A stretch of DNA of 64,000 bases, taken from Shinella lacus (GTDB lineage: Bacteria; Pseudomonadota; Alphaproteobacteria; Rhizobiales; Rhizobiaceae). Below are positions 1 through 7,645 of the stretch, in pieces. Positions within the stretch are counted from its first letter, which is position 1; the number at the start of each line of letters is the position of its first letter. The notes beneath the pieces are model-generated. The model was given only the letters and a program-made list of their open reading frames with translations, did not search any database and had not been told where the DNA came from. The position numbers and the translations under genes were made by a program. The DNA lies in contig NZ_WHSB02000007.1 in the NCBI RefSeq assembly GCF_010994755.1, positions 291,219 to 355,218 of the forward strand, given 5' to 3'.

Positions 1-1
1 G

Positions 2-1630
2 CTGTCGCGCGGCGAGACGGTCGGCGTGTTCCAGGTGGAAAGTGCCGGCATGCGCAAGGCGCTGATCGGCATGCGGCCCGACTGCATCGAGGACATTATC
101 GCGCTCGTGGCGCTCTACCGCCCGGGCCCGATGGAGAATATCCCGGTCTACAACGCCCGCAAACACGGCGAGGAGGAGATCGAGTCGATCCATCCGATGA
201 TCGACCATCTGCTGAAAGAGACGCAGGGCGTTATCGTCTACCAGGAACAGGTGATGCAGATCGCCCAGGTCCTGTCCGGCTATTCGCTCGGCGAAGCCGA
301 TCTTCTGCGCCGCGCCATGGGCAAGAAGATCAAGGAGGAGATGGACAAGCAGCGCGCCCGCTTCGTCGACGGCGCCGTGAAGAACGGCGTGTCGAAGCCG
401 CAGTCCGACCTGATCTTCGACCTCTTGGCCAAGTTCGCCAACTACGGCTTCAACAAGTCGCATGCCGCCGCCTATGCCATCGTTTCCTACCAGACAGCCT
501 ATCTGAAGGCGCATTACCCGGTCGAATTCCTGGCCGCGTCGATGACCTACGATATGTCCAACACGGACAAGCTGAACGATTTCCGCCAGGATGCCGGGCG
601 TCTCGCCATCGCGGTCATCCCGCCTTCCGTGCAGACGTCGTTTGCCCATTTCGAGACCGGCGAAAACCGCATCTACTACGCGCTCGCCGCCATCAAGGGC
701 GTGGGCGAGGCGGCCGTGCAGCACATCGTGCAGGTGCGCGGCGATACGCCGTTCAAGAGCCTGGAAGACTTCTGCCTGCGCATCGACCCGAAATTCGTCA
801 ACCGCCGCGTCTTCGAAAGCCTGATCGTCGCCGGCGCCTTCGATTGTTTCGGCCATGACCGCGCCGCCATGGTTGCCGGCCTCGACCGCATGCTCGGCTA
901 TGCGCAGCGCGCGCAGGAAGACAAGAACAGCGGGCAAGGCGACATCTTCGGCATGGGGGCTGCGACCGGGCCGGAGGTGATCACGCTGCCGTCCTACACG
1001 CCATGGCTTGCCTCCGAAAAGCTGCACCGCGAGTTCCAGGTGCTCGGCTTCTTCCTGTCGGCCCATCCGCTCGACACCTATGCGCCGATCTTGTCCAAGA
1101 TGCGGGTGCAGACCTTTGCCGACTTCGCCATCGCCGTGAAACGCGGCGCCACCGCCGGCCGCCTTGCCGGCACGGTGACCTCCAAGCAGGAGCGCAAGAC
1201 CCGCACCGGCAACAAGATGGGCATCGTCGCCTTCTCCGATTCGTCCGGCCAGTTCGAGGCGGTGCTGTTTTCGGAAATGCTGAACCAGTACCGCGACCTG
1301 CTGGAGGCCGGCAAATCGCTGGTGATGACCGTGCAGGCGGAGGAGCGGCCGGAAGGCATCGGCCTGCGCATCCAGACGCTGCGCTCGCTGGAGGAAGAAT
1401 CGCTCCAGACCCAGAAGGCGCTTCGCGTCTATGTGCGCGATTCCGGCCCGCTGCGCTCCATCGCCGCCCACTTGAACACCAAGGGCGACGGCCTGGTCTC
1501 GTTCATCGTCATCAAGGACAATGGCCAGCGCGAAATCGAGGTCGAGCTCAACGAGCGTTTCCGCATCTCCCCCGAAATCGCTGCCGCCATGCGCTCCGCA
1601 CCGGGCGTGCTGGATGTGGAGCTGGTCTAG
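2..1630 (+). CDS. dnaE: DNA polymerase III alpha subunit, C-terminal part (partial at window edge)
   Basis: Replicative DNA polymerase alpha subunit, open at the window's left edge; about 542 residues remain of a protein normally near 1160. The frame is open from base 2 and reads a typical DnaE stretch (SRGETVGVFQVESAGM). Visible parts: end of the fingers region (ALYRPGPMENIP, YQEQVMQIAQVLSGY, LRRAMGKK), a helix-hairpin-helix segment (AAIKGVGEAAV) at about residue 230, an OB-fold (AGRLAGTVTSKQERKTRTG onward), and a short C-terminal tau/clamp-binding region. The catalytic aspartates and PHP domain lie upstream of the window. The stop codon abuts the convergent RidA-like gene with no spacer. 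DnaE1 is preferred over the mutagenic DnaE2 because this C-terminus is full length. Confidence 0.96.
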   Translation: MSRGETVGVFQVESAGMRKALIGMRPDCIEDIIALVALYRPGPMENIPVYNARKHGEEEIESIHPMIDHLLKETQGVIVYQEQVMQIAQVLSGYSLGEADLLRRAMGKKIKEEMDKQRARFVDGAVKNGVSKPQSDLIFDLLAKFANYGFNKSHAAAYAIVSYQTAYLKAHYPVEFLAASMTYDMSNTDKLNDFRQDAGRLAIAVIPPSVQTSFAHFETGENRIYYALAAIKGVGEAAVQHIVQVRGDTPFKSLEDFCLRIDPKFVNRRVFESLIVAGAFDCFGHDRAAMVAGLDRMLGYAQRAQEDKNSGQGDIFGMGAATGPEVITLPSYTPWLASEKLHREFQVLGFFLSAHPLDTYAPILSKMRVQTFADFAIAVKRGATAGRLAGTVTSKQERKTRTGNKMGIVAFSDSSGQFEAVLFSEMLNQYRDLLEAGKSLVMTVQAEERPEGIGLRIQTLRSLEEESLQTQKALRVYVRDSGPLRSIAAHLNTKGDGLVSFIVIKDNGQREIEVELNERFRISPEIAAAMRSAPGVLDVELV

Positions 1631-2029
1631 TTATTTCGCCGCCGGGATGCGGGCGATGACCTTGATCTCGAAGTCGAAACCGGCGAGCCAGTTGACGCCG
1701 ATGGCGGTCCAGTTCGGGTAGGGCTTCGTGTTGAAGACCTCGTGCTTGATGGCCAGGATCGTGTCGAACTGCTTTTCGGGATCCGTGTGGAACGATGTCA
1801 CGTCGACGATATCGTCGAGCGTGGCGCCCGCTGCCGCCAGCGTGGCCTTGAGGTTTTCGAAGGCGAGGCGCACCTGCTGTGCGAAATCGGGTTCGGGCGT
1901 GCCGTCTGCACGGCTGCCGACCTGTCCGGAAACGAACAGGAGATCGCCGGATTTGATGGCCGCCGAATATTCGTGTTCGTCATAGAGGGCGTGCCGGCCA
2001 GCCGGATAAATTGCTTCGCGTTGGGTCAT
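1631..2029 (-). CDS. RidA/YjgF/YER057c/UK114 family protein
   Basis: A 132-residue member of the RidA (Rid) family, small trimeric proteins that in the best known cases hydrolyse reactive enamine/imine intermediates. Family hallmarks are LLFVSGQVGSRADG near residue 33, FENLKATLAAAGATLDDIVDVT near 60, and a terminal IKVIARIPAAK. I chose the ATG at 2027-2029 (MTQREAIYPAGRHALY); a longer reading adds a poorly conserved N-terminus. The gene is divergent from a TetR regulator, and two TATACG-N3-CGTATA palindromes lie between them, so TetR control is likely (inference). Substrate unknown; this is not the canonical RidA subgroup with certainty. Confidence 0.88.
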   Translation of the reverse strand: MTQREAIYPAGRHALYDEHEYSAAIKSGDLLFVSGQVGSRADGTPEPDFAQQVRLAFENLKATLAAAGATLDDIVDVTSFHTDPEKQFDTILAIKHEVFNTKPYPNWTAIGVNWLAGFDFEIKVIARIPAAK

Positions 2030-2098
2030 TTCGGTCTCTCTTTCTGTTTGTAGGGGCGGCTGACGGAGCAGCATCGCTTCACAGCCGCTGTAATTTCG

Positions 2099-2113
2099 TA
2101 TACGTTGCGTATA
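2099..2113. promoter_or_regulatory. Palindromic operator 1 (probable TetR site)
   Basis: TATACG-TTG-CGTATA is a perfect 6-bp inverted repeat with a 3-bp spacer. The same half-sites recur at 2149-2165, centre to centre about 51 bp. Both lie between the divergent ridA-like and tetR genes, the usual place for an autoregulatory TetR operator. Confidence 0.7.
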
Positions 2114-2148
2114 TGAAATTGGGCGCGCATGGCGCAGATGTCAAATTC

Positions 2149-2165
2149 ATATACGGGCCGTATAT
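2149..2165. promoter_or_regulatory. Palindromic operator 2 (probable TetR site)
   Basis: ATATACG-GGC-CGTATAT is a perfect 7-bp inverted repeat with a 3-bp spacer, 20 bp before the regulator's GTG start. It shares the ATACG/CGTAT half-site with operator 1. Occupancy would block transcription of the regulator itself. Confidence 0.72.
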
Positions 2166-2184
2166 CAAAAATAAGGATGAAATC

Positions 2185-2775
2185 GTGAATCGGCGCATCG
2201 AGATGATGGAGGAAAACCGCGTCAAGCTGATCGGCGCCGCGCGCCGTGCCTTCGGCAAGAAGGGCTATTCCGCCGCCTCCATGGACGAATTGACCGCCGA
2301 TGTCGGGCTGACGCGGGGCGCGCTCTACAATATTTTTGGCGACAAGCGCGGGCTTCTCGCCGCAGTCGTCCATCAGATCGATTCCGACATGGCGACGCGC
2401 GCCAAGGAAATCGGGGAGCGCACGGGAGACGATTGGGGTGGCCTCTTGGCCGAAGGCGCGGCCTATATCGAGATGGCGCTCGATCCCGAGGTGCAGCGCA
2501 TCGTGCTGCTCGACGGGCCTGCCGTGCTGGGAGACCCCTCGCAATGGCCGAGCCAGAGCGAATGCCTGCAAGTCACGCAGGCGAAAGTGGAAAAGCTGAT
2601 CGGGGAGGGAATGCTCAAGCCCGTGAATGGCGAGGCCGCCGCCCGTCTCCTCAGCAGCATGGCGTTCAACGCTGCGCTTTGGATTGCGGCGAGCGATGAA
2701 CCGAAAGAGGTGCTTCCCAAAGCTGTCGAAGCGTTCAAGGCTCTTGCGACGGGCCTCTTGGCCCGGCCAGCCTGA
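2185..2775 (+). CDS. TetR/AcrR family transcriptional regulator
   Basis: A 196-residue TetR-type repressor. The N-terminal helix-turn-helix is clear (AARRAFGKKGYSAASMDELTADVGLTRGALYNIFGDKRGLL, split here only as description, residues about 13-55); the rest is a helical ligand and dimerisation domain. I chose the GTG at 2185 because AAGGA at 2173-2177 is 7 nt upstream and because the two palindromic operators then fall in the leader; an upstream reading would put them inside coding sequence. It probably represses itself and the divergent RidA-like gene. Ligand unknown. Confidence 0.85.
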   Translation: MNRRIEMMEENRVKLIGAARRAFGKKGYSAASMDELTADVGLTRGALYNIFGDKRGLLAAVVHQIDSDMATRAKEIGERTGDDWGGLLAEGAAYIEMALDPEVQRIVLLDGPAVLGDPSQWPSQSECLQVTQAKVEKLIGEGMLKPVNGEAAARLLSSMAFNAALWIAASDEPKEVLPKAVEAFKALATGLLARPA

Positions 2776-2892
2776 CGACGTTTGTGGAATTTTTGTTTAA
2801 GGGCGTGGAAGCGGCAGGCCCACCCTTGACCTTCGGGGTCCGGGCCACAAATTCCTGATCTGTTGCCGATGAACAGGGAGCCGGGGAAACGG

Positions 2893-3843
2893 ATGCGATT
2901 ACGAACTGCTGTCTTGTGCTGCCTGTTCGCCGTCGCCGGCCTCCCGTCCATCGCCATGGCCGATCGCACCACCGTCACCATCGAGGCGCTGGGCGCACCG
3001 AGCGATGATGCCCAGCTGCGCAAACGGGTTGCTCTGATGAGCAGCCGGCTCGACGATGAAGAGGTCCAGTTCAGCGGCACGGATGCCATGGCAGAACTGA
3101 AGGTGCTCCGCAGCTATGTCGGTGAAAAGCGGGAGCTTCTCGATGAGCGGCGGGAAATTCTCTCGATGATGGGCCGCGTCACGGTACGCTCGGCGCTTCT
3201 CGGCTATGAAGACGGCATTGCGGCCTTGGAGGAGCTGGAGACCTTGAGCGAGGGTGACGATCGTCCGCTCGGCCGACGGCTGATGGACCGCTATGTTCAT
3301 GCGGAACTGCTGGGCGCCTATGCGACAATTCCCGGCAACAGCGCCAGCCACGCGCTTTCCGCCGAGCAATATGGCAAGGCCGCGCTGCTTGCCGACGTCT
3401 ACTCGGGATATAGCGACGACCAGCGCGCCGGCGTGCGCGAGAAGCAGGCCTTCCAATTGCACGAGGCCAAGCGCTACGAGGAAGCGCTGGCGCTCAACCA
3501 GGATGTGCTGTCGCGCGGCGAGCGGCTTTTCGGCAAGAGCCATCCGAAGCTGAAAACCGTGCTCACCAACCTCGCGCAAAATCTGCATGCCATGGGCCGC
3601 AAGCAGGAGGCGGAGCCCTATCTCGTCCGTGTCCTGGAGATCGCGGAGGCCGAGGACGACCTCGAAACCATACAGGATATGCTGTTCCAGCGCGGCGTGC
3701 TCGCCTACGAGCTCGGCCGGATGGACGACGCGAAATCCTTCATGCAAAGCAGGATCGAGCGTCTGCGCGCTGCTGGTGACACAGCGTGGCTGGCGACGGC
3801 CGAAGGCGATTACGAGGAACTGTTGCAGCGCCTCGGCGAATGA
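2893..3843 (+). CDS. Secreted tetratricopeptide-repeat protein
   Basis: A 316-residue protein with a signal peptide (MRLRTAVLCCLFAVAGLPSIAMA, cleavage expected after AMA), so probably periplasmic. The C-terminal half holds TPR-like helical pairs: EALALNQDVLSRGERLFG, LTNLAQNLHAMGRKQEAEPYL and GVLAYELGRMDDAKSFM. No catalytic motif was seen; TPR proteins usually scaffold other proteins. The ATG at 2893 was preferred to upstream TTG/ATG codons because it starts the signal peptide and follows a GGGGA ribosome site. It converges on the L,D-transpeptidase gene, with a hairpin between them. Confidence 0.7.
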   Translation: MRLRTAVLCCLFAVAGLPSIAMADRTTVTIEALGAPSDDAQLRKRVALMSSRLDDEEVQFSGTDAMAELKVLRSYVGEKRELLDERREILSMMGRVTVRSALLGYEDGIAALEELETLSEGDDRPLGRRLMDRYVHAELLGAYATIPGNSASHALSAEQYGKAALLADVYSGYSDDQRAGVREKQAFQLHEAKRYEEALALNQDVLSRGERLFGKSHPKLKTVLTNLAQNLHAMGRKQEAEPYLVRVLEIAEAEDDLETIQDMLFQRGVLAYELGRMDDAKSFMQSRIERLRAAGDTAWLATAEGDYEELLQRLGE

Positions 3844-3850
3844 TCGCCCG

Positions 3851-3875
3851 AAAAGAGCCACCGGTTCCCGGTGGC
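3851..3875 (-). terminator. Rho-independent terminator of the L,D-transpeptidase gene
   Basis: GCCACCGG (3857-3864), TTC loop, CCGGTGGC (3868-3875): a perfect 8-bp stem followed on the minus strand by TCTTTTC. It lies 25 bp after the stop of the minus-strand gene. Confidence 0.65.
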
Positions 3876-3900
3876 CCTATGCTGCGCCAGAGGTCGCGGG

Positions 3901-5214
3901 TTAATTGACGACCGTGACCGACGAGACCTTCTTCTTTTTCTTCTTCTTGCCGCCCTGCACGATCGAGGCGTCCGCCTTCTGCACCTTGCGGGTGACCGTG
4001 ATGAAGTCCGTGCCGTCGCCGGTTTCGGGGCCAAGGCCCGTGTCGGAGATCGACAGCGAGGCGCCTTCGCCCATCAGGCCGGAAATGCGGTTGCGCATGT
4101 CTTCCGGAATGTCGAGGCGGTCGAGGGTTTTCGTCAGCGCGTCAGGGGCGGAAGCGTCGGCCTCGGTGGTGATGCCGAGGCGTTTCAGCGTGCCCTGCGG
4201 CAGCTGGTTGTCCATGCTCACGCCGTACCATTCGGCCTTGCCCTTGTCGGCATCGACTTCGCGGGCGATGAGGAAATGGGTGCCGAGCGCGATTTCCGGG
4301 TTGCGGATGGTGATCGGCTCCTCGATCAGCGGCTTGAATTTCTGGCGCACAAGGATCTGGCCGTTCGGCGGCGTACCCTTGCCGGCCTTGGCGTAGACGG
4401 CAGCGACCAGCTCCGGCGAGATCACGCCGTCTTCCGTCAGGCCCTCGGCGAGCTGGAAGGCGCGGATGGCGGTGACCGTCTGCTTGCCATGCAGGCCGTC
4501 CGGAATGCCGGCGTCATAGCCGAGCGAGGTCAGGAGCCGCTGGAGGTCCACCAGCATTTCACGCTCGCCGCGCCGCGTGACGAGAATGCGGATCGGGTCC
4601 TGTTCGGTCTTCTGCACGATGGGCGTGACGATCTCCGGCTTCGGATCGGTCATCGCCACCTCGACGCTCTTGTCGCCGGCCTCGATGAGCGACGGGCGCA
4701 GGCCCGCTTCCGACAGGAGCGGCGTATCCGGCACGACGACGACGGGCTTGAACAGCGCGGCATGCACGATGCGCTGCGGGGCAATCTCGCGGTCGGTGAT
4801 CAGCACATGGCCGCCGCGCCGCGTGACGCTGAACAGCGTCTTGGCAAAATCGTTCGGCAGGCGCACGCAGCCATGCGAGGCGGGGTAGGAGGGCACGCTG
4901 TTGGAGGCGTGCAGCGCGATGCCCGACCAGGTCAGCCGCTGCATGAAGGGCATCGGCGCGCTGTCATAGAGGTTGGAGAAGTGCGTGCGCTTCTTTTCCA
5001 GGATGGAGAAGATGCCGGTCGGAGTCGAATGACCGGCCTTGCCGGTGGAGACGCGCGATGTGGCGACGATGACGCCGCCATCATAGATCTTCAGTTCCTG
5101 CAGGTCCTTCGACACCATGATCTGAAGGGGACCCTCGAGCGTTCCGCCGAGCGCCGTGGCGCAGCTCAGCATCAGGCCCAATATGCTCATGCCAGTAGCG
5201 AGGCGAAACTTCAT
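3901..5214 (-). CDS. L,D-transpeptidase (YkuD) with peptidoglycan-binding domain
   Basis: A 437-residue secreted murein transpeptidase that would form 3-3 cross-links or anchor proteins to peptidoglycan. After a signal peptide (MKFRLATGMSILGLMLSCATALG) comes the YkuD domain with the catalytic HASN (His102) and SHGCVRLPNDF (His114, Cys116, Arg118). A PG_binding_1 repeat follows (LVDLQRLLTSLGYDAGIPDG to ELVAAVYA, about residues 235-290). Residues near 420 contain a run of seven lysines, unusual for a periplasmic enzyme. Start chosen at the ATG opening the signal peptide; an ATG three codons upstream is also possible. Such enzymes matter in Rhizobiales, where L,D-cross-links are abundant (family knowledge). 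Confidence 0.9.
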   Translation of the reverse strand: MKFRLATGMSILGLMLSCATALGGTLEGPLQIMVSKDLQELKIYDGGVIVATSRVSTGKAGHSTPTGIFSILEKKRTHFSNLYDSAPMPFMQRLTWSGIALHASNSVPSYPASHGCVRLPNDFAKTLFSVTRRGGHVLITDREIAPQRIVHAALFKPVVVVPDTPLLSEAGLRPSLIEAGDKSVEVAMTDPKPEIVTPIVQKTEQDPIRILVTRRGEREMLVDLQRLLTSLGYDAGIPDGLHGKQTVTAIRAFQLAEGLTEDGVISPELVAAVYAKAGKGTPPNGQILVRQKFKPLIEEPITIRNPEIALGTHFLIAREVDADKGKAEWYGVSMDNQLPQGTLKRLGITTEADASAPDALTKTLDRLDIPEDMRNRISGLMGEGASLSISDTGLGPETGDGTDFITVTRKVQKADASIVQGGKKKKKKKVSSVTVVN

Positions 5215-5344
5215 GTAACCCATCCGTACGCAATACAAACCGAAGGGGAGCTTAGTGCATCCAGTTTAAAGAAGGCTTGATGCAGCTGGCGATCCCCCGA
5301 TCTGTGCCAACCCGATGCAATGCAGAACGCTGGTTCTTCGGGAT

Positions 5345-6691
5345 TTATTCAGTGGGGGTGTCGGTTTTCCCGGCCGATTTGAAGGTCAACTTTTCGTGAA
5401 AGCGTTCGGGGCCGGATTTGCCGAACGTATAGCCGGTTTCGACGCTCGCCTTGCCGAACTTGTCGCGCAGCGTGTTCATCGCGGCTTCCGCCGCAGCACG
5501 GCGGCTCGCGGCCGGATCGACGAGATCCGGCGGGTCGGCGCGGCCGGGATCGGCAAGCTCGGTGACGCCGATGCCGATCAGCCGGTACTTCGTGCCGTCC
5601 ACTTCCTTGCGCAGCAAGTCGAGGCCGGTGCGAAAAATCCGGTCGGCGAGCATGGTCGGGTCTTCGAGCTTGCGGTTGCGCGTGCGGCCCTTGAAGTCGG
5701 CGGTCTTCAGTTTGAGCACGACCGTATAGCCGGCAATGCCGGATTTCCGAAGCCGCGAGGCGACCTTTTCGCTCAGGCGGCGCAGATGCGTGACCAGTTC
5801 GTCGTAACCCGCAATATCGTCGAAGAAGGTGGTCTCGGCCGAAACGCTCTTGGCGGCGTCGTTCGGATGCACCTCGCGGTCGTCCTGTCCGCGCGACAGG
5901 TTGAAGAGACGCTTGCCCATGACGCCATAGCGGCGCATCAGGTCGGTTTTCTCCATGGTCTGGAGCTGGCCGACGGTGCGGATGCCGTCGCGCTCCAGCG
6001 TCTCCGCAAAGGCCTTGCCGACGCCCCAGATCAGGCGAACGGACTTGTCCCGCAGGAAATCCAGCGCCTCCGCTTCGCCGATGACGGAAAAGCCGCGCGG
6101 CTTGCGCATGTCCGACGCGACCTTGGCGAGGAACTTGCAGTAGGAGAGGCCGGTCGAGATGGTGATGCCGATCTCCTTCTCGACGCGCTCGGCAAAGCGC
6201 GCGAGCACGCGGGCTGGCGGATCGTGGTGCAGGCGCTCCGTGCCGCGCAATTCCAGGAAGGCCTCGTCGATGGAGAGCGGCTGCACGAGCGGCGTCAGCT
6301 CCTGCATCATGGTGCGCACCTCGCGCCCGACCCGCACATATTTCTCCATGTTCGGGCTGATGACGACGGCGTTGGGGCAGGCCTCCAGCGCCTTGAACAT
6401 CGGCATGGCCGAGCGCACGCCATGGATGCGCGCGACGTAGCAGGCCGTGGAGACGACGCCGCGTTTTCCGCCGCCGATGATCACCGGCTTGTCGGCGAGT
6501 TCCGGATTGTCGCGTTTCTCGATCGAGGCATAGAAGGCGTCGCAGTCGATATGGGCGAGCGTCAGGTCGTAAAGTTCGTCATGATAGACGAGGCGAGGGC
6601 TGCCGCAGGCGCGGCAACGGCGCAGATCGGCCGGCTGCCCGGAAAGGCAGTCACGACAGAAGCCCGGAAAACGCTGTGCGGCGGTGCTCAT
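5345..6691 (-). CDS. dinB: DNA polymerase IV (Y-family)
   Basis: A 448-residue translesion polymerase. Y-family motifs: [12 protein letters not shown] (catalytic Asp49) and [11 protein letters not shown] (catalytic Asp-Glu), followed by the thumb helix-hairpin-helix ([19 protein letters not shown]) and the little-finger domain ([10 protein letters not shown] onward). An extra N-terminal segment has Cys12-x2-Cys15 and Cys26-x2-Cys29, a likely small zinc knuckle absent from the E. coli enzyme. The ATG at 6689-6691 keeps this segment. A LexA box sits 6-20 bp upstream of the start, so SOS induction is expected. The C-terminus lacks an obvious classical clamp-binding motif. Confidence 0.93.
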   Translation of the reverse strand: MSTAAQRFPGFCRDCLSGQPADLRRCRACGSPRLVYHDELYDLTLAHIDCDAFYASIEKRDNPELADKPVIIGGGKRGVVSTACYVARIHGVRSAMPMFKALEACPNAVVISPNMEKYVRVGREVRTMMQELTPLVQPLSIDEAFLELRGTERLHHDPPARVLARFAERVEKEIGITISTGLSYCKFLAKVASDMRKPRGFSVIGEAEALDFLRDKSVRLIWGVGKAFAETLERDGIRTVGQLQTMEKTDLMRRYGVMGKRLFNLSRGQDDREVHPNDAAKSVSAETTFFDDIAGYDELVTHLRRLSEKVASRLRKSGIAGYTVVLKLKTADFKGRTRNRKLEDPTMLADRIFRTGLDLLRKEVDGTKYRLIGIGVTELADPGRADPPDLVDPAASRRAAAEAAMNTLRDKFGKASVETGYTFGKSGPERFHEKLTFKSAGKTDTPTE

Positions 6692-6696
6692 GAATG

Positions 6697-6711
6697 GAAC
6701 AAATATTGAAC
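6697..6711 (-). promoter_or_regulatory. LexA (SOS) box of dinB
   Basis: On the minus strand the sequence reads GTTC-AATATTT-GTTC, an exact match to the alphaproteobacterial LexA consensus GTTC-N7-GTTC. It ends 6 bp before the dinB start codon, so it would overlap the promoter or a very short leader. Confidence 0.8.
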
Positions 6712-6816
6712 ATCGCGACATTAATGCTTAAGTTGGCGAGTCTCAAGAGGAACCGGGGCTGAAAGCATGACGACGCACAGGCTGGACGCGCGGTGTCGCA
6801 CACCCGGTTTATTCCC

Positions 6817-7116
6817 TCAGAAATCGGTTTCGCCATATGGTCCGGAGAGGATCGCATGGGCGCGCACGACCGTCTCCGGCGTGATGCCCGTCGCCGCGCT
6901 GAAGTCGAGCAGCGTCGGCTCGTGTCCCATCAGGAAGTCGACGAGGCCGGCGAGAAAGCCGGGATCGTTGATGGCGTTGCGCACTTCCGTGGGCGCGACG
7001 CCAGTCAGCGCGAGGAAACGCGAGAGCAATTCCGGCTCGCCGGCGATCCAGCCGAGGATGGCGACAGCGGTTGCTTCCGCCTCCGCCGTCGCGGGTGTAT
7101 CTTTTTGGCTTTTCAT
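6817..7116 (-). CDS. DUF3572 family protein
   Basis: A 99-residue protein of the DUF3572 family, known mainly from Rhizobiales and often next to divK. It has no transmembrane segment and no catalytic motif; it is helical with the conserved stretch ILGWIAGEPELLSRFLALTG near residue 20. The ATG at 7114-7116 follows a strong GAGGAA ribosome site. It is divergent from divK, and about 140 bp between them hold the promoters. Function unknown. Confidence 0.82.
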   Translation of the reverse strand: MKSQKDTPATAEAEATAVAILGWIAGEPELLSRFLALTGVAPTEVRNAINDPGFLAGLVDFLMGHEPTLLDFSAATGITPETVVRAHAILSGPYGETDF

Positions 7117-7257
7117 CGTTTTTCCTCGGGAAATTTACCTTTTAATCAACCAAGTGCCGCTAACGTGGCTGCGGTCAGGCTGGGTGATTTCGGCTTTGCC
7201 GCAACTTATCGATCTTCCGGAGGGTTGCAAGGCCGGTGAGAGGAACAGGGACGCACA

Positions 7258-7629
7258 ATGCCCAAGCAAGTGATGATTGTCGAGGACAACGAGCTGAACA
7301 TGAAGCTCTTCCGGGACCTCATCGAGGCGTCCGGCTACACCACCATCCAGACCAGGAATGGCATGGAAGCCCTTGATCTCGCGCGCAAATACCGCCCGGA
7401 CCTGATCCTGATGGACATCCAGCTTCCGGAGGTTTCGGGCCTCGAAGTCACCAAGTGGCTGAAGGAGGACGACGAGCTGCATGTCATCCCCGTGATTGCC
7501 GTCACCGCCTTCGCGATGAAGGGTGACGAGGAGCGCATCCGGCAGGGCGGATGCGAGGCTTACGTCTCGAAACCCATCTCCGTTCCGAAATTCATCGAAA
7601 CCATCAAGACCTATCTCGGCGACGCATGA
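7258..7629 (+). CDS. divK: Cell-cycle response regulator DivK
   Basis: A 123-residue stand-alone receiver domain. The acidic pocket (VEDNE, residues 8-12), phospho-acceptor Asp53 in LILMDIQLP, the Thr/Ala switch (AVTAFAM) and the Lys in YVSKPIS are all present. In Caulobacter and rhizobia, phosphorylated DivK acts through DivL/CckA to lower CtrA activity and is controlled by PleC/DivJ-type kinases. pleD starts 17 bp after its stop, the classic divK-pleD operon. Confidence 0.96.
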   Translation: MPKQVMIVEDNELNMKLFRDLIEASGYTTIQTRNGMEALDLARKYRPDLILMDIQLPEVSGLEVTKWLKEDDELHVIPVIAVTAFAMKGDEERIRQGGCEAYVSKPISVPKFIETIKTYLGDA

Positions 7630-7645
7630 GGTAGAGACCAGGGCC

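Noticed and set aside
3871..5280. 469-residue plus-strand frame opposite the L,D-transpeptidase
   Set aside because: Repetitive Arg/Gly/Asp/His composition typical of an antisense reading; the minus strand has the SHGCVR active site and signal peptide.
5315..6709. 464-residue plus-strand frame opposite dinB
   Set aside because: Antisense shadow; dinB has all Y-family motifs and a LexA box.
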